Origin: Paramarasmius palmivorus
Taxonomy: Eukaryota > Basidiomycota > Agaricomycetes > Agaricales > Marasmiaceae
Direction of reading: 5' to 3'
Length of the DNA stretch: 64,000 nt
NCBI GenBank assembly: GCA_037176845.1
Contig: JAYKXP010000090.1
Coordinates: 62,001-126,000, forward strand
Both the position numbers and the translations under genes were made by a program. Each line of letters starts with the position of its first letter. The first letter of the stretch is position 1. Under the pieces are notes generated by a model. The model searched no databases. It was not told the origin of the DNA and saw only the letters and a list, made by a program, of their open reading frames with translations. This document shows positions 51,494-63,584 of this stretch, one piece after another.

Positions 51494-52297
51494 ATGTCAT
51501 ACGAGCCACAAATTCTAACAGATCCTTCGAGCTGGGCTTCATCATCCGACGAACTTGAACACAGTATGGTTCTCTTTTGCAGTTTCGATGTAGTGTTTCC
51601 TACTCAACACATCCCAAAGATGCAAAGTTGGACTCGGATGAGGAGTCAGAAGTCAGGCTTGCATATGGTGAACTCATTCCACACTTGAACTTAGTGACAA
51701 GAAACATCCTGATATGATTTTTTCCCAAGATGACGAGTTCTACGATGCTTCTCCCTACATGAAGCCTCTTAGACCCTACTACATTCCTGGCCCAGGTGAA
51801 CCCAAAATCGAATTGCCAGCACCTCCAGACTCTGAGAAATGGCGCCCCTTCTGGGAGGACCTGGTAATGTGGATACCCACACTGACGACGTATTGACACT
51901 TACTTTGCTACTACCACATGTACAGTCCAAGGTCGATCTTTCTCGAGATCTCCATGAACACTATGCCGGTTTCGACGTATACGTACGGCCTTACGACGAG
52001 CCTGGCTGGCCCGAGGAGTTGAAGTGGCATTCAATGTCGAAACGGTTTATCGTCAAAGTAATGTCCAACGGCCAACCTGCGCCTACGCCCTATCCCATTG
52101 GTATCTTTGATGATTGCGGACCTATTCTGCCTGTCAGTGGTCACCATATATTCATTCTACAAAGTGGCCGGTCCTACATAGTCAAGTATATGCCCAACGG
52201 CCACACTATTTGCACTTTCGGTGGACGACCTGTTGTGGAATATCTACCTTTTGTGTCAGGAGGTGGAGAGATTCGTCATCGCTCTTCTGGTATGTAG
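51494..52297 (+). CDS. Unknown protein, basidiomycete-type
   Basis: A start at MSYEPQILTDPSSWASSSDE is proposed. A later exon carries FSQDDEFYDASPYMKPLRPY and KIELPAPPDSEKWRPFWEDL, and a clean intron (GTAATG to ACAG, about 51862-51926) joins to SKVDLSRDLHEHYAGFDVYV. The last exon runs through GIFDDCGPILPVSGHHIFIL and KYMPNGHTICTFGGRPVVEY to the stop at 52297. The joining of the first exon to the second (51564-51695) is uncertain and may include a frame break. There is no signal peptide or membrane segment. I do not recognise the family and suggest no function. Confidence 0.5.
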
Positions 52298-52592
52298 ATT
52301 AGAGTGTATTCAATTTATCCTCGAGCTCGTGTTTTATAATTTTCTGTATGACTAGCTCTTCTGAAGTTCCTGAAATGTAATTGCCTGCTTATCTCCTAGG
52401 GCACATCAGGGAGAATGACCACAGACGGTGTTATCTCGTGTTTATCTTGGAAGCTCCAGGGCACCGTCAAGCGTTTACGGTTTTTGTACACGATGTGCCT
52501 TTTCTAGAATGGCACATGGAAAAGGCGCCCGTCCCGAACTAAACTGGTACCTGCGCGGCTACGAGCTAAACCACACCCTTCTCCTGACCACC

Positions 52593-54776
52593 ATGTCACC
52601 CAAACCTTCCTCGTCAAAACCCCTCAAGGGTTTGGCGGAGTCTTCTTCTCGGACGTCTCACGAAGAGCGCGAAGGCCTTCTCGCTGGAAGCAGCAAACAA
52701 GAGCCCTACGACGATGACCATTTCGACAAAGAGTTCCCTCCCGACTCAGAATCAGAACAAGGCTGGCCACGAAAGAAGATTATTCGAGTCGCGGCAGCTT
52801 TCATCGGTCTCCTAGTCCTTGGTTCCTTCGCCCATACACTACTGCGTTCGCCTCCACCGAGTCATGACCATCCCAACTTGGCGTTCCATGGCGATTATCT
52901 ACGCTCGAACGGGACACATGATTTCAAGAGGACGGTTTTGATTGTTTCTATTGATGGATTGAGGTAAGGTAGCTTGCTGAGCAGTGGATAGCACTCTGAC
53001 ATTGGGTTAACAGGGCGGACTACTTGGACAGAGGCTTAACACCGCATTTGCTGGCTATCGCGAAGAAGGGGCTCAGGGCAAAGTCGATGATACCCATATT
53101 CCCCGTACGTCGCAACCCAATCGACTCTTATGATTTTGAGCTAACGAGTCTCTACAGACCTTAACCTTCCCGTACGTTTCGTCTATAACCGCGCATGAAG
53201 CACTCACTCATACACCTCTATCAGGAATCACTGGGCCTTGATGTACGCTAGAAGCTTCCTGTGCTATCAACCTTTCTCGGCTAATCAACCTTGCCTTTTA
53301 GGACTGGCCTCCACGCAGAGTCTCACGGAATTATCGCGAACGTACGTTTCTTCGTCATAGTAGATGTACCTTGTCTCATTCGACGTTGAAGAACTTTTGG
53401 GATCCCGCTACCGACACCGAGTTCCACTACAATAGAATCTCCTCGGCATGGATACCCGAATTCTGGTTGGGTGAACCTGTGAGTCTCCATGACTTTTGAC
53501 CGATAACAAGTAGCTCATCTATGTATCTCAAGATGTGGGAATCGGCTGGAAAGGCTGGTGTTATTACAGCAAACTTGATGTGGTACGCATCCGGCTGTTT
53601 TTCGCTTCAGGACATGTTACGTATATCGATACAGGCCTGGACCACCGAGGACGATGTCAGGAGCATCGCCGACGTACTTTGTACCCTGGAAGGTGAGGCG
53701 TTGGTCTTCGGTCCACTTTAGTGTGTTCTGACATTCTTGAAGGACAAAGTCCCCCTCAGTAATAAATTAAACCAGATCTTGACGTGGGTTGATTTGCCCC
53801 TTGAAGTGCGACCCCAGTTAATCATGGGTACGAGGCCTCTGCATGTATCACCATATCATACTCATGTCGATTCTCCAGCTTACGAACCATCCCTCGACCA
53901 AGCCGGACATTTGACTGGACCAATGTCGTCCCTGGTCAACGTATGTCCTTTCCCATCGCAGAAGCCTTACAGTGAAACTTACCCACAACCCACAGCAAAC
54001 TCTGGTCACCGTCGACACCTTCGCTCTCAACCTCCACGAGGCTCTTGCCTCGCGCAACCTCACCGACATTGTCGACGTCGTCTTTGTCAGTGATCACGGA
54101 ATGACCGACACGTCTCACCCTACGCTGCTCTACGTCGATGACGATGATATCCTCGGCAGTGATGGGCTCGCAGCCATTGAGCATGAAGATGGTTGGCCTG
54201 CGATGGGGATTGAGGTTTAATTCCAAGGCGAATGAGACAAAGTACCTTGAGAGGCTCCTCCATAATCAGAGGAAGGGCAAAGGATGGAGTGTGTATACCA
54301 AGGAGACAATGCCCGAGAGGTGGCATTTCGCTGACCATGAGAGGATTGCACCGGTTTGGATTGTTCCAGATATGGAGTATGTGTTGACGACAAGGAAGCA
54401 GGGAGATGTTGGGCTTTCAAAGGGGGTGAGTGATTCTCGTCAATGACTTGACATATGTTCCTGATCCACTATATAGAACCACGGCTACGACAACAGCGAC
54501 CATTCTATGCATGCTATGTTTGTCGCCCATGGACCTTTCTCTGCGGTGGTGAAGGCTTTGCACCAAGGACGAGCGACGCAAGGTCTCTCTGCGAGGATAC
54601 CCACTAACTTTTTGTCATGGAAGAATAAGGGCTGGCACTCGACTTCCGATGATACATATGTGATGGACAGGTTCAGGAATGTGGAGATTTACGGGTTAGT
54701 TATGAAGTTGCTGGGTATTGAGGACCATGCAGCGAAGTCAAATGGAACTGTCGGGTTTTGGGACAAGTACTTTTAG
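52593..54776 (+). CDS. Ectonucleotide pyrophosphatase/phosphodiesterase, type II membrane
   Basis: From MSPKPSSSKPLKGLAESS the N-terminus is cytosolic, with one membrane anchor (IIRVAAAFIGLLVLGSFA). The catalytic domain follows: TVLIVSIDGLRADYLDRGLTP with the first metal Asp, FPTLTFPNHWALMTGLHAES with the nucleophile Thr, NFWDP, MWPGPPRTMSGASPTYFVPW, VVFVSDHGMTD with metal Asp/His, and NHGYDNSDHSMHAMFVAHGP with a further metal His. This is the bimetallic NPP fold, which cleaves nucleotide pyrophosphate or phosphodiester bonds, probably at the vacuole or cell surface. Many very short exons occur at 53025-53480. The frame shifts once near 54207: GWPAMG must continue to LRFNSKANETKYLERLL. An upstream in-frame ATG at 52509 gives a longer but less likely protein. 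Confidence 0.88.
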
Positions 54777-54959
54777 ATTACGATAGATTCCTGTTCATAC
54801 TACTTGCACTGTACACACTGTATATAATCTTGTCTTCAGTCATATCGAACTAGTGTGAGGTAGCTTACCACAGAAGATATGGGCCCCTGTGGTTATTTAT
54901 TTAATGACATCTAAGACTAAACTGCTGGATACATCCTCGTCTCCGTAGTCGTATTATAC

Positions 54960-57900
54960 TCATGTTCTCTCATACACTACAATATCCATCACCGATCTAG
55001 ACAAACAAATCAGCCGTATTGCAACATCAACAACGAGAGACACACCTCAAATTCATCGAGAATCCTGTCTCTATATCTGTCAGTGTGAGGGTATCTATTG
55101 AATGTACACCTGGAATCAGAGCCATAAACTCTACTCCTACAGACTGGCAAGCCGAGGGAAGAAGTGGGCTGAACGATACACATGCATCAGCTTAGATAGA
55201 AATCACCGCAGAGTTAACGACCACGAACCCAACACGAATGCGATTCTGAAGGGCTACGATCCCAGGTGTTGACCGTCCCTTGAAATCTTTCGCAGACTTG
55301 ATTCCCCTTGCCTCATTCCTCTTCCTAATTAACCTGGGATCCGGGCAACTGATCTCAAACCTCCTCGTCCAGTCCGACTTGTTGAACACAAATATATCCA
55401 ACGTAAACCTATCCGAAGGGAGAATTTTCTCCTCCTTCTCTCGCACCAACCCAACAGAAACCACAATGGGATCAACAACTCCACCCCCTAATCCACCAAT
55501 CGCAAGACCTCCACCGCCGCCCACATTTTCAACCGCACCAGGCGGCGGCCCACCACCACTAAACCCAACATGCGGAGCTGGCGTTTGAGGAATCCCACTC
55601 ATCATACCCATACCCAGGCCACCCTTTTCACGCCTAATATCAACAGCAGGTCCTGTATACGACCCTTGTCTTGGCGAAACGTTCGCACCACCTTGGGGTA
55701 TATACGGTCCCTGACTCGGCGGAGTAGGTGGTAACGAAGCATTAGGTGCAAACGCCGGATATGCTGGTGTCATAGGCATAGGAGGCATCATCATCATTTG
55801 GTCCAGCGAAGGTCCTGGCATAGGTCCTGGTGTAGTCGGTATCGCCACCGCCAGAGTGCTATTTCGATCCTTGAAAGGAGGCGGCGGAGGTGCTTCGTAC
55901 GTTGTTGGCGAACGTGGTATTTGAGCTTGTAGGGCAGTTGATGGAGGTGTATATGTGAATGGTGAGGTTGCCCCAGATCTTGGTCCGCCGGAATCACGTC
56001 GATCACGTGGAGGTAGCCCGAGGCTGTCTCTTCGGTCGGGAAGTGTAGATGATGGGGACATGGATGGAGTAAGAGAGTTGCGTGCACCTGCGGTAGCGGC
56101 TTTGATTAGGCTTCCGCTTGAACTTGAAGAGACCACTCCTGGAAGAGTATGCCTGCGAGTGTCGATGAGAGATCCTGCGGTTAAAGATGGCGAAGAAGAT
56201 CTGGATGAACCGAGTCCTTTGGAAGTTGTGGCTAAGGAAGCCCGTCTTTGATCATTAGAAGCTAATGTCGTCCCGCTTAGTGACGTCGGGCGAGGGGAGG
56301 CTATGGGGACAGGGAATGGAGATGCAGGCTCGGGTAAGGCAGATGGATTGAGAGCTGGGTGTTTTGAGCCGTCTCCGTGTAGTCCTGCAGTTGGGGTATC
56401 GAAATATTCATCTTCCAGGTTACGATCTAACAATGCTGTTGTAGCCAGATCTAAGATGCAGTTCCAGCGGGTGCAAAATGTCGTCGTTGGGTAAAAGGAA
56501 AGTGATGACTCCGTGCTGGATGCATAGCATGGCTTTCCAAAGATATTAAGAGTGACAGATCTCTGTAAGCCTTCATGTTTTGGCGCCGTAAGTCCGCCTG
56601 ACATCGTGCCAGAACCTGCGGTAACACCGTCGTACAGTGATAAAGTGGAGAGGCCATCGACTTCCTCTGGACTCCGTAAGAAAGACACGGCATACAGAAG
56701 ATTGAACTGTTCTCGAGGCGTCAAGATCAAAGGGAAACGATCCGAGATGTCCTTTCCCTTCTGTTTCTGTGAAAGTAACGCATCTGCGCCCCAGCTCACC
56801 AACCTCGCCCGGGCGCCTTCACTCTCTCCACCGCCTATTGAAACATCAACACGTTCTATGAGGAAACCACCAGCGTTACGCCCACTGTAGTCGCTCGAGT
56901 TTGAATGATAATCCTGCTCGTTCTCGATTTCGACACAGATTACAACAGTGCGTTCCTCTGAACCAGAAGTGAGCGGCTCCTCTGCATCTTCTCCCTCGAC
57001 ACCAGTAGATATATTTGCCTTTCCTTCGATCCCAGAGCTAGGACTAGACTCATACCCCTCATCACTTTCATCGTCATCCTCAAAGAGCACGGCAGGGACA
57101 AAAACTGTTCTCATCCTCACTCTGAAGCCACTAGTGGCATACAGAGTCTTTCGGTAACTCTTCCTCAGCGTTGGATGAGCAGGCTTCAAGTGACCACCAG
57201 GCGTCTGCATGGGACTGAGCTGTGCTGTGGTCGGAGTCGAGTTTTCGCTGGATGATGCTGGTTTACCGGGTAGTAGGAAAAGAGATGAGCGCATTGAGGA
57301 GCCTAGTCTAGTGCTCGGAAGGTCCAATTCACCCTCGGCAGCATTTGCAGTTATATCTTCTGATACGCGAGATGAGGAGGCAAAGGAGTACAGACCACCG
57401 AAGAGGTTGACTTCTGCTAAGCCACCTTTGGGTCGGTCTTGTTGCTGGTCACGGGGAGATGTAGGTGAAGGTATGGTGTCAGAGGACGGTGCAAGAGCGG
57501 CAGTCGCGCTTTGCGTACTTGCGATGTATTTCGCAAGTGGATTCTTTTGGACCATTGATGGCCACTGGATGCTCCCGCAGCGTGGTCGAAAGTGTAATGC
57601 AAAGAAGTGGAGAAGCACCAGGTGCAAGGCGGAACGGCAGCCGGAGATAGGCTAAAGTATTAATGACATGAGTAACGGTGTTATTAGGTGTAGTTGTCAG
57701 ACTCACCGACAGTGAAGACAACTTTATAGGCAGCAACCCATACTTTCTCCTTTTCTGACCACATCAGATGAAATGCCTCTTGTGGCTTTGCCTCCACCTT
57801 CTTCGCCTTCGAGTCACCGTCTCTGGTCTCTTCGTCCTCATCTTCAAAGGTATTAGAACCTTCAGCTCCCCAGATACGCGTGCACAACATGACTCCTTCA

Positions 57901-58470
57901 CTTTGGGCATACCGCCTATCAGTGTCGGTTGAGGCGGGCATGGGATTTGGTGTTGCAGGTGGCAATATCGAGGGATGATGTTGTCCTTTCGGCATCGCAC
58001 TATTAGGCGATAAACTGAGATTCAAAGGCTTCTTCCCCTTCAGAGACGCGGTGCGAGGAGGTAATAGGGTATCTGTACGAGGTGTTTGAGTTTCTGGCGC
58101 TGCGTCTGGTACATCGGGAGAGATGTATGATGCTTCTAGCGACACTTGAAGGTGCGATAGAAAGGACAAAAGTAGAGCTGGCGGATCAGATACGTCGATG
58201 GGTTGGTTTTCCGAAGGATGCGGCACCCGGGCTGTCAGAACTGCTTGTATGTGCTCATCTGTGATGCGATTTCCATTCAGTGATCTAGCTAAGGGGACAG
58301 TATGTTCCTTTCCTACCAAAAAATGCCTCTTTCCTGTCACTCTGCGAGCCCGAACGAAGGTTTTCGAGCCATTCATCGGCGGATACGGTAGTCGGCGGAA
58401 ATTCCAGCGATGTATTGGGTACAACGACGTCGAGTTCAGTCGAGGAAAACAATTGCTCGAACGAAGACAT
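54960..58470 (-). CDS. TRS65: TRAPPII complex subunit Trs65-like
   Basis: The minus-strand protein starts MSSFEQLFSSTELDVVVPN. An intron then joins KEAFF to VLTARVPHPSENQPIDVSDP. A large Ser/Pro-rich middle part (about 55.7-57.4 kb) has many disordered repeats. Conserved pieces include FPLILTPREQFNLLYAVSFL and, near the end, STPGIVALQNRIRVG followed across an intron by PLLPSACQSVGVEFMALIPG, VHSIDTLTLTDIETGFSMNL, and after a last intron RSVMDIVVYERT. The C-terminal order (an ALQNRIRVG-like block, QSV, GVHSI) is that of the Trs65 family, a TRAPPII-specific subunit needed for Golgi traffic through Ypt31/32 activation. A stop at 55192 applies only if the penultimate intron is not removed. One frame break is likely near 57550. 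Confidence 0.82.
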
Positions 58471-58774
58471 ATTCAGTCTTCAGGTCGTCGAAGGCGAGCA
58501 GAGTTCCTGCCTGCAGTTGGTCGCCTGATTGTGAGATGGAGAGAGCTCGAGACGTGATGGGCGTGCAAGCATAATGCAAAATACACTTTTGTTCCTTTCA
58601 CTCGTGTTCTCTTCTTGTCTTCGACAAAACAATTCATGATATAAAGACAAGAAACATGCAAGTCAATTCTCAATCGCCTACACATCAACTGAGACTGCGA
58701 AAAGCCCATGTGAATATTCGATGGCATTGGCTGCAAGGATTCCCGGTCACGAATTAACTTGACCCGTATCTCTC
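58471..58774. promoter_or_regulatory. Divergent promoter, Trs65 / thioesterase-like copy A
   Basis: About 300 bases between divergent start codons. I see no TATA box and no other gene. Confidence 0.4.
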
Positions 58775-59987
58775 ATGGCACCTTTTCACCAAGCCCTCCA
58801 AGTTGCCTTTGCGAGGAAAGAAGGAGAAGTTGACATATATTCTGGTGTGGCTGACGAAGAGTGGTGTGTTGGGTCGTGAGTGTTATGGTTCTCATCTTCC
58901 TCGCTGTTCACTCACTTGGCCAACGCCAGAGTTCCATACGGAGGCAAGTGCATTATTACTTCAAAGTGTCTTGAACTGAACATAAAAATCTTAGGCTATG
59001 TGCTGGGACTTCTCATCGAAGCTTGCATGAAACGTCAGGCAAACTCTAGTCATCCGGATCCTGTGCACATAACCGCACACTTTCTACGAACAACTGCAGT
59101 TGGACCTTTCCAGGTTCACATTCGACAACTCAAGACGGGGAAAGGATTCACCAATTTGATTGCTGATCTACTTCAGGAGGTCGGTACTAAGTTCATGATG
59201 TATACGAGCGTGCTCTAACCATTGCACAGGGGGTACTGAAAATCACGACACACCAATATTTCGGAGACCTCAGATCTGGCGCTTCGCCTTCATATCTTAC
59301 GCTAGCACCACCATCTTCCTACGCACGTCGACTACCTCTATACCATCATCCATCTAAAGCCCCGTTGATACGTTTGCGCGAGGCCTATCAATTCGCCAAA
59401 CGTATCATTGCAACTAGAGAACCCGAGATAGCCGCGAAGAATGAACCCGGTGGTGTCAACCGCACTGCTAGCGATACTATAGGTGGTAACGGTTTAGAAT
59501 GGGGCCAATGGATCACACTCACTGACAAGGAAGAACGAGTTACGCCACCCATGCTCGCCCTTATCGCGGATATGTTCAGGTCGCCTCCGTCTCTGCTACC
59601 GAAGAACGAAAGACCAGGATTGCCCACTATCAGGTACTTCGAATCTCACTCTTGGCCAGGTTGATGATTGACACGTTCAGCAGCTGGTTCCCGACGTTAA
59701 CGATGACACTGGAGTTCAAGTTTCCCATACCTACACCGTCAGAAAACAGCTACTCTGATAGGACGTTTGGGCTTTACACGAATTGCAAGTTCATCAACGA
59801 CCCGCAAGGCCGACATGATGTTCACGTCGAAATCTGGTCAGCACCTTGCAATGTTGGTGAAGGAAGAGAGGTGGAAGGCTGGAGAGAAAAGCAGGTCTGC
59901 ATGGCTGTCTCGACGCAGACTGCTTTGGTGATTCCCATGGAAGCTAACGCAAGGATGGGCGCGAAAGGAAGACAGCCCAAATTATAA
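58775..59987 (+). CDS. Double-hotdog acyl-CoA thioesterase-like protein, copy A
   Basis: Starts MAPFHQALQVAFARKEGEVD. The first hotdog half has EEWCVGSVPYGGYVLGLLIE, SSHPDPVHITAHFLRTTAVG and a beta-sheet part QVHIRQLKTGKGFTNLIADL. The second half has WFPTLTMTLEFKFPIPTPSE, NDPQGRHDVHVEIWSAPCN and EKQVCMAVSTQTALVIPMEA. This arrangement is that of TesB-like acyl-CoA thioesterases, which release CoA from fatty acyl-CoA. No peroxisomal signal is seen (ends GRQPKL). The intron at 58944-58994 has a GC donor (G|GCAAGT) and restores GGYVLGL. Copy B lacks this intron. No frame breaks are needed. Confidence 0.82.
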
Positions 59988-60553
59988 ACCGTGGTGACAT
60001 CAGTTTGTCCTTCGTGTATCCGTGACATTCAAAGATGTATGACTAGATTCGAGTGGTTGTGCGTGGAATAGGATTTGCTGCATTAGCTTGAGAGGGAACC
60101 GTACCCGAATAGTTTTGACCGGCCCGGAGCAGGGAGATAACCGGCCCAATTCGATGATAACGATCAACGCGCTCTGTTCCTGCTCTCTCTCTCATCATAC
60201 TCACGCAACCTCGAATTGTTGTCTATTGGTCTGTGCACTCGTCGACCTTGCTTGAAGCTAATACCTCGAGGCGAAAACCGACGAAAAGCGAACTCGATCA
60301 TGGTTGCAAATTGGTCGTACATCGGTGCAACCTCTCAATCGAGACTCAGGTATAGGTACTAAAGGCCAGGGTCACCATCCAAGACCAGTTTTTGCGTTGT
60401 TCGGGGAATCCTCTCCTGTACGCATAGCACTGGTTCGAACCCATGTGAAATTATTCAGCTTCAACGAGTATGGCCCGGTTATCTCAAAGATACTTAAGAC
60501 AGTGGTCGGCTTAAGAAAGGGTCCGACCACTAACCCCAAGTTGCAACCTACCC
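59988..60553. other. Intergenic stretch between tandem thioesterase-like genes
   Basis: No gene is seen. A frame at 60304-60606 runs into the next gene in another frame and is not protein-like. A GGTTCGAACCC at about 60432 looks like a tRNA T-loop, but the rest of a tRNA is missing. Confidence 0.45.
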
Positions 60554-61758
60554 ATGGCGCCGTTTCATCAAGCTGTCAAGGTCGATTTTCTGAGAAAGGA
60601 GGGTGATATCGATATCTATGGTGGTGTCGTCGATGGAGAGTGGTGTGTTGGAGTGTAAGTCCGACCTTTCCTCTCATGTTTCCGCGCTCAAACCAACGTC
60701 CCCGTCAGAGTGCCTAATGGAGGCTTCGTACTTGGACTTGTCGTCGAGGCCTGTATAAAAAGACAAGTCAGAACGAATCATCCGGACCCTGTACATGTTA
60801 CTGCACACTTCTTGAGAGCTACTGCTGCACTAGCACCTTTCGAAGTTCATATTCACCAACTCAAGACAGGAAGGGGCTTCACGAATCTTATCGCGGATCT
60901 AATCAAGAATGTGTGTATTCTGTATTCAGCATTGTTTTTGAAAATCCAGCTTACATCTCTTTTCTTCTGGCAGGGCGTAGTCAAGATCACGACACATCAG
61001 TACTTTGGGGACCTCACCACTGACAGCACAAAAAACGCATCGCCTTTTCACCTGACGTTGGCGCCACCGTCGCCATATGCTCGTCGTCTTCCGTTACACC
61101 AACATCCCTCGAAAGCACCACTTCGAACTCTTCACGAAGCCTTCAAGTACTCGAAATTCTTTAAAGCTTCTTCCGAACCTGAAATCGCTGCAAGGAACGC
61201 ACCAGACAGCACCATCCGTTCAGGCAGCGAGACTATCGGTGGGAATGGTATAGAGTGGGGTCAATGGGCTACACTTACAGATGACGGTGATACACTAACA
61301 AGACCTCTCATCGCATTCATGGTCGACATGATCACACCTCCTGCTACACTTCTCCCGAAGAGTGAAAAGCCAAACATGCCTGATGCCAGGTAAGCAACTA
61401 TGGTTTTCTTGGCCTAACCATGAGGACGATGACTGATGTATTTGCTCCGAGTAGCTGGTTCCCGACGTTAACAATGACTTTAGAATTCAAGTTTCCTATA
61501 CCTACCGCATCAGAGAATGTCTATTCTGACAGAACTGTTGGGGTCTATACCGACTGTAGATTCATCAATGATCCGCAAGGTCGACATGATCTCCGTGTGG
61601 AGGTGTGGTCAGCACCTTGTAATCTTGGAGAAGGAAAGAGGTCGAAGGTTGGAGAGAGAAGCAGGTCTGTTTGGCAGTTTCGACACAGACTGCTATCATA
61701 GGTTCCGATGGAAGCCAATGCAAAAATTGCCTCGAAGGGGAGACAACCAAAGCTGTAG
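60554..61758 (+). CDS. Double-hotdog acyl-CoA thioesterase-like protein, copy B
   Basis: Starts MAPFHQAVKVDFLRKEGDID and follows copy A along its whole length: EWCVGVVPNGGFVLGLVVEA, NHPDPVHVTAHFLRATAALA, VKITTHQYFGDL, SETIGGNGIEWGQWATLTDD, WFPTLTMTLEFKFPIPTASE, NDPQGRHDLRVEVWSAPCN. Near the end the frame breaks twice: one base is missing around 61637 (EGK to EVEGWREKQVC) and one extra around 61701, after which it resumes to end GRQPKL like copy A. If these breaks are real, the last 40 residues or so are altered and the gene is damaged. If they are sequence errors, it is a normal second thioesterase. The close match to copy A up to the stop favours error or very recent loss. Confidence 0.78.
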
Positions 61759-61961
61759 TTTAGTTTTATGTGTCTATAGCAATCCCGAAAAAAGTCAACA
61801 AGGGAGCAATCACTCAGCCTCAGCGGACAGCCGCAAGCACAAGCCGATCTTCACATTGAATGTATTTCTAGACTCCGTCAGCAACATTCATGGGCTCATT
61901 GCTCCGTCTCTCATTCACTCACTCTTCTTACTAAGAGCTCTTTTGTACCGTTTCCTTCGAT

Positions 61962-63435
61962 ATGCGCCCCCTGCCGAAGCCCTTGCTGTCATTTACGAAT
62001 TTACCTTCTTCCCCACCCAAAGACCTGTCGGCCAACTTGGACGATGAAAGAAAACCTCGCAAATGGTACCATTACCTTCCCCTATGCGGTACGAATCCCT
62101 TTATTAGGTTAAACTTTCAAGTCTGACAGCTTTTGAATAGGTACTATAATCCTCATACTAGCCCCTCACCCCTCACTCCTGTACTTCCTTGTGAACCACC
62201 ACCTAAAGACCCTCGATGACCCCATTCGATTCTCTATTCACTTAATCGTGACATATACCCTCACCTTCCTCACGTTCACATCCCTTATCATATGCGTAGC
62301 GCGCGATCCAGGTCCGGTATCTGTTTCAGAGAATGCACAAGATGACAATGACGAGATGGGGTTGACGGATGCGCTGTTAGCTGGAGGAGCTGATGACGAG
62401 GATTTTAATTCGCCTACTAAGTGGTGTAGGAAGTGCTGGGTGCGTCTATTTACAGGTGGCTCTACGTCTTGGATACTTATACTTGACCTGGTAGGCACCA
62501 AAACCTGAAAGAACGCATCATTGTTCGTTCTGTGGTCGTTGTGTTTTAAAGATGGGTCAGCGTCGTTAGATCATTGTCTGGGGCCTGCTGAATTCAACAT
62601 CGTGTTCCAGACCACCACTGCCCTTGGTTGGGTTCCCGATGTATCGTGAGTCTACAGGAGAATTGCCCCAAAAAGCCTAGCTCATGTTCATCGCCTCAGG
62701 GACATCGAACATATCCGGCCTTCCTTCACTTTCTTTGTTGCATAACATTACTGTGCGTATACGTCGCGTCAATCAGTGCATCCGGGACATATTACGCTTT
62801 CACGCATCCTTTTGATGTGGTAAGTAGCACTGAAAGAAACTAGACAGTATTCTCAACCAGATTCACAGGATGAACATACGCCATTCCATTCTATAGGACT
62901 ATTTTTCGCTGGCTGTATATTCGGCCTTGTTGTTGGATCGTTCTTCCTGTACCATCTGTATCTTGTCACGTACGCCATCCACTATTACTCTAACATCCGT
63001 CCTTCGCTAATCATCCTATATCCAGAACTAATCAAACGACGATTGAACATATATCTCCTTTCCTTCTTCTTCGACACCTTCCCCGTCTGCCTGAAACTGG
63101 ACACCGTTTGTCAGATCCTCCATTGGAACACGAATTGTCTTATCCACAAAGAAGGCTCGTCAAGGATGCCCATGGGGAAATAAGGATGTACGATATAGGC
63201 TGGAGAAAAAACTGGGCGCAGGTGCTTGGAACGAACCGACCGTACGGATGGGCCTATCGGATTCTTTGTGGGGGTGGAAGGTGAGATATTCCGGTGGCAT
63301 GTTGAGTCCTAGCTACTGACGGAGGTATTTTCTTGCAGCCCTGGAGACGGAAAAGTATTCCCTCGGAATTCACGTTCGGAAGAGATGCTGGATAGACTCG
63401 CTAGGGAGTTGGTCAATGCGGACAAGGACAATTAG
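61962..63435 (+). CDS. DHHC palmitoyltransferase
   Basis: Starts MRPLPKPLLSFTNLPSS. Two membrane segments (TIILILAPHPSLLYFLV and HLIVTYTLTFLTFTSLII) come before the cysteine-rich domain: KWCRKCWAPKPERTHHCSFC, GRCVLKMDHHCPWLGSRCIG, HRTYPAF. The DHHC core is assembled from two exons, and all zinc-binding Cys/His are visible. Two more membrane segments follow (FLHFLCCITLLCVYVASIS, IGLFFAGCIFGLVVGSFF), then a TTxE-type motif (TTIE) and a tail with YDIGWRKNWAQVLG and SPGDGKVFPRNSRSEEMLD. It adds palmitate to cysteines of membrane proteins. The tail resembles the fungal Pfa3/ZDHHC2-15 type, but I do not assign an orthologue. Frames agree at all joins. Confidence 0.9.
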
Positions 63436-63584
63436 ATGATATTGGTTCTATTTTATGATCGTGCTTGCTCTCGTTACAATTCCTACCATCGTGAGTATTT
63501 ATGTATGGAGTAGATTATTGCGTTTTAGTACATTGGAGTAGGATGCTACACTACTTGGAGAATTACCAGTACCGGTAATGAATC

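Noticed and set aside
55192..55250. Stop at 55192 as the true end of the Trs65-like gene
   Set aside because: Two well-formed introns downstream lead to the conserved Trs65 C-terminus ending at 54960.
60425..60450. tRNA T-loop-like GGTTCGAACCC
   Set aside because: The flanking bases do not pair into a T-stem and no acceptor, D or anticodon arm is found upstream.
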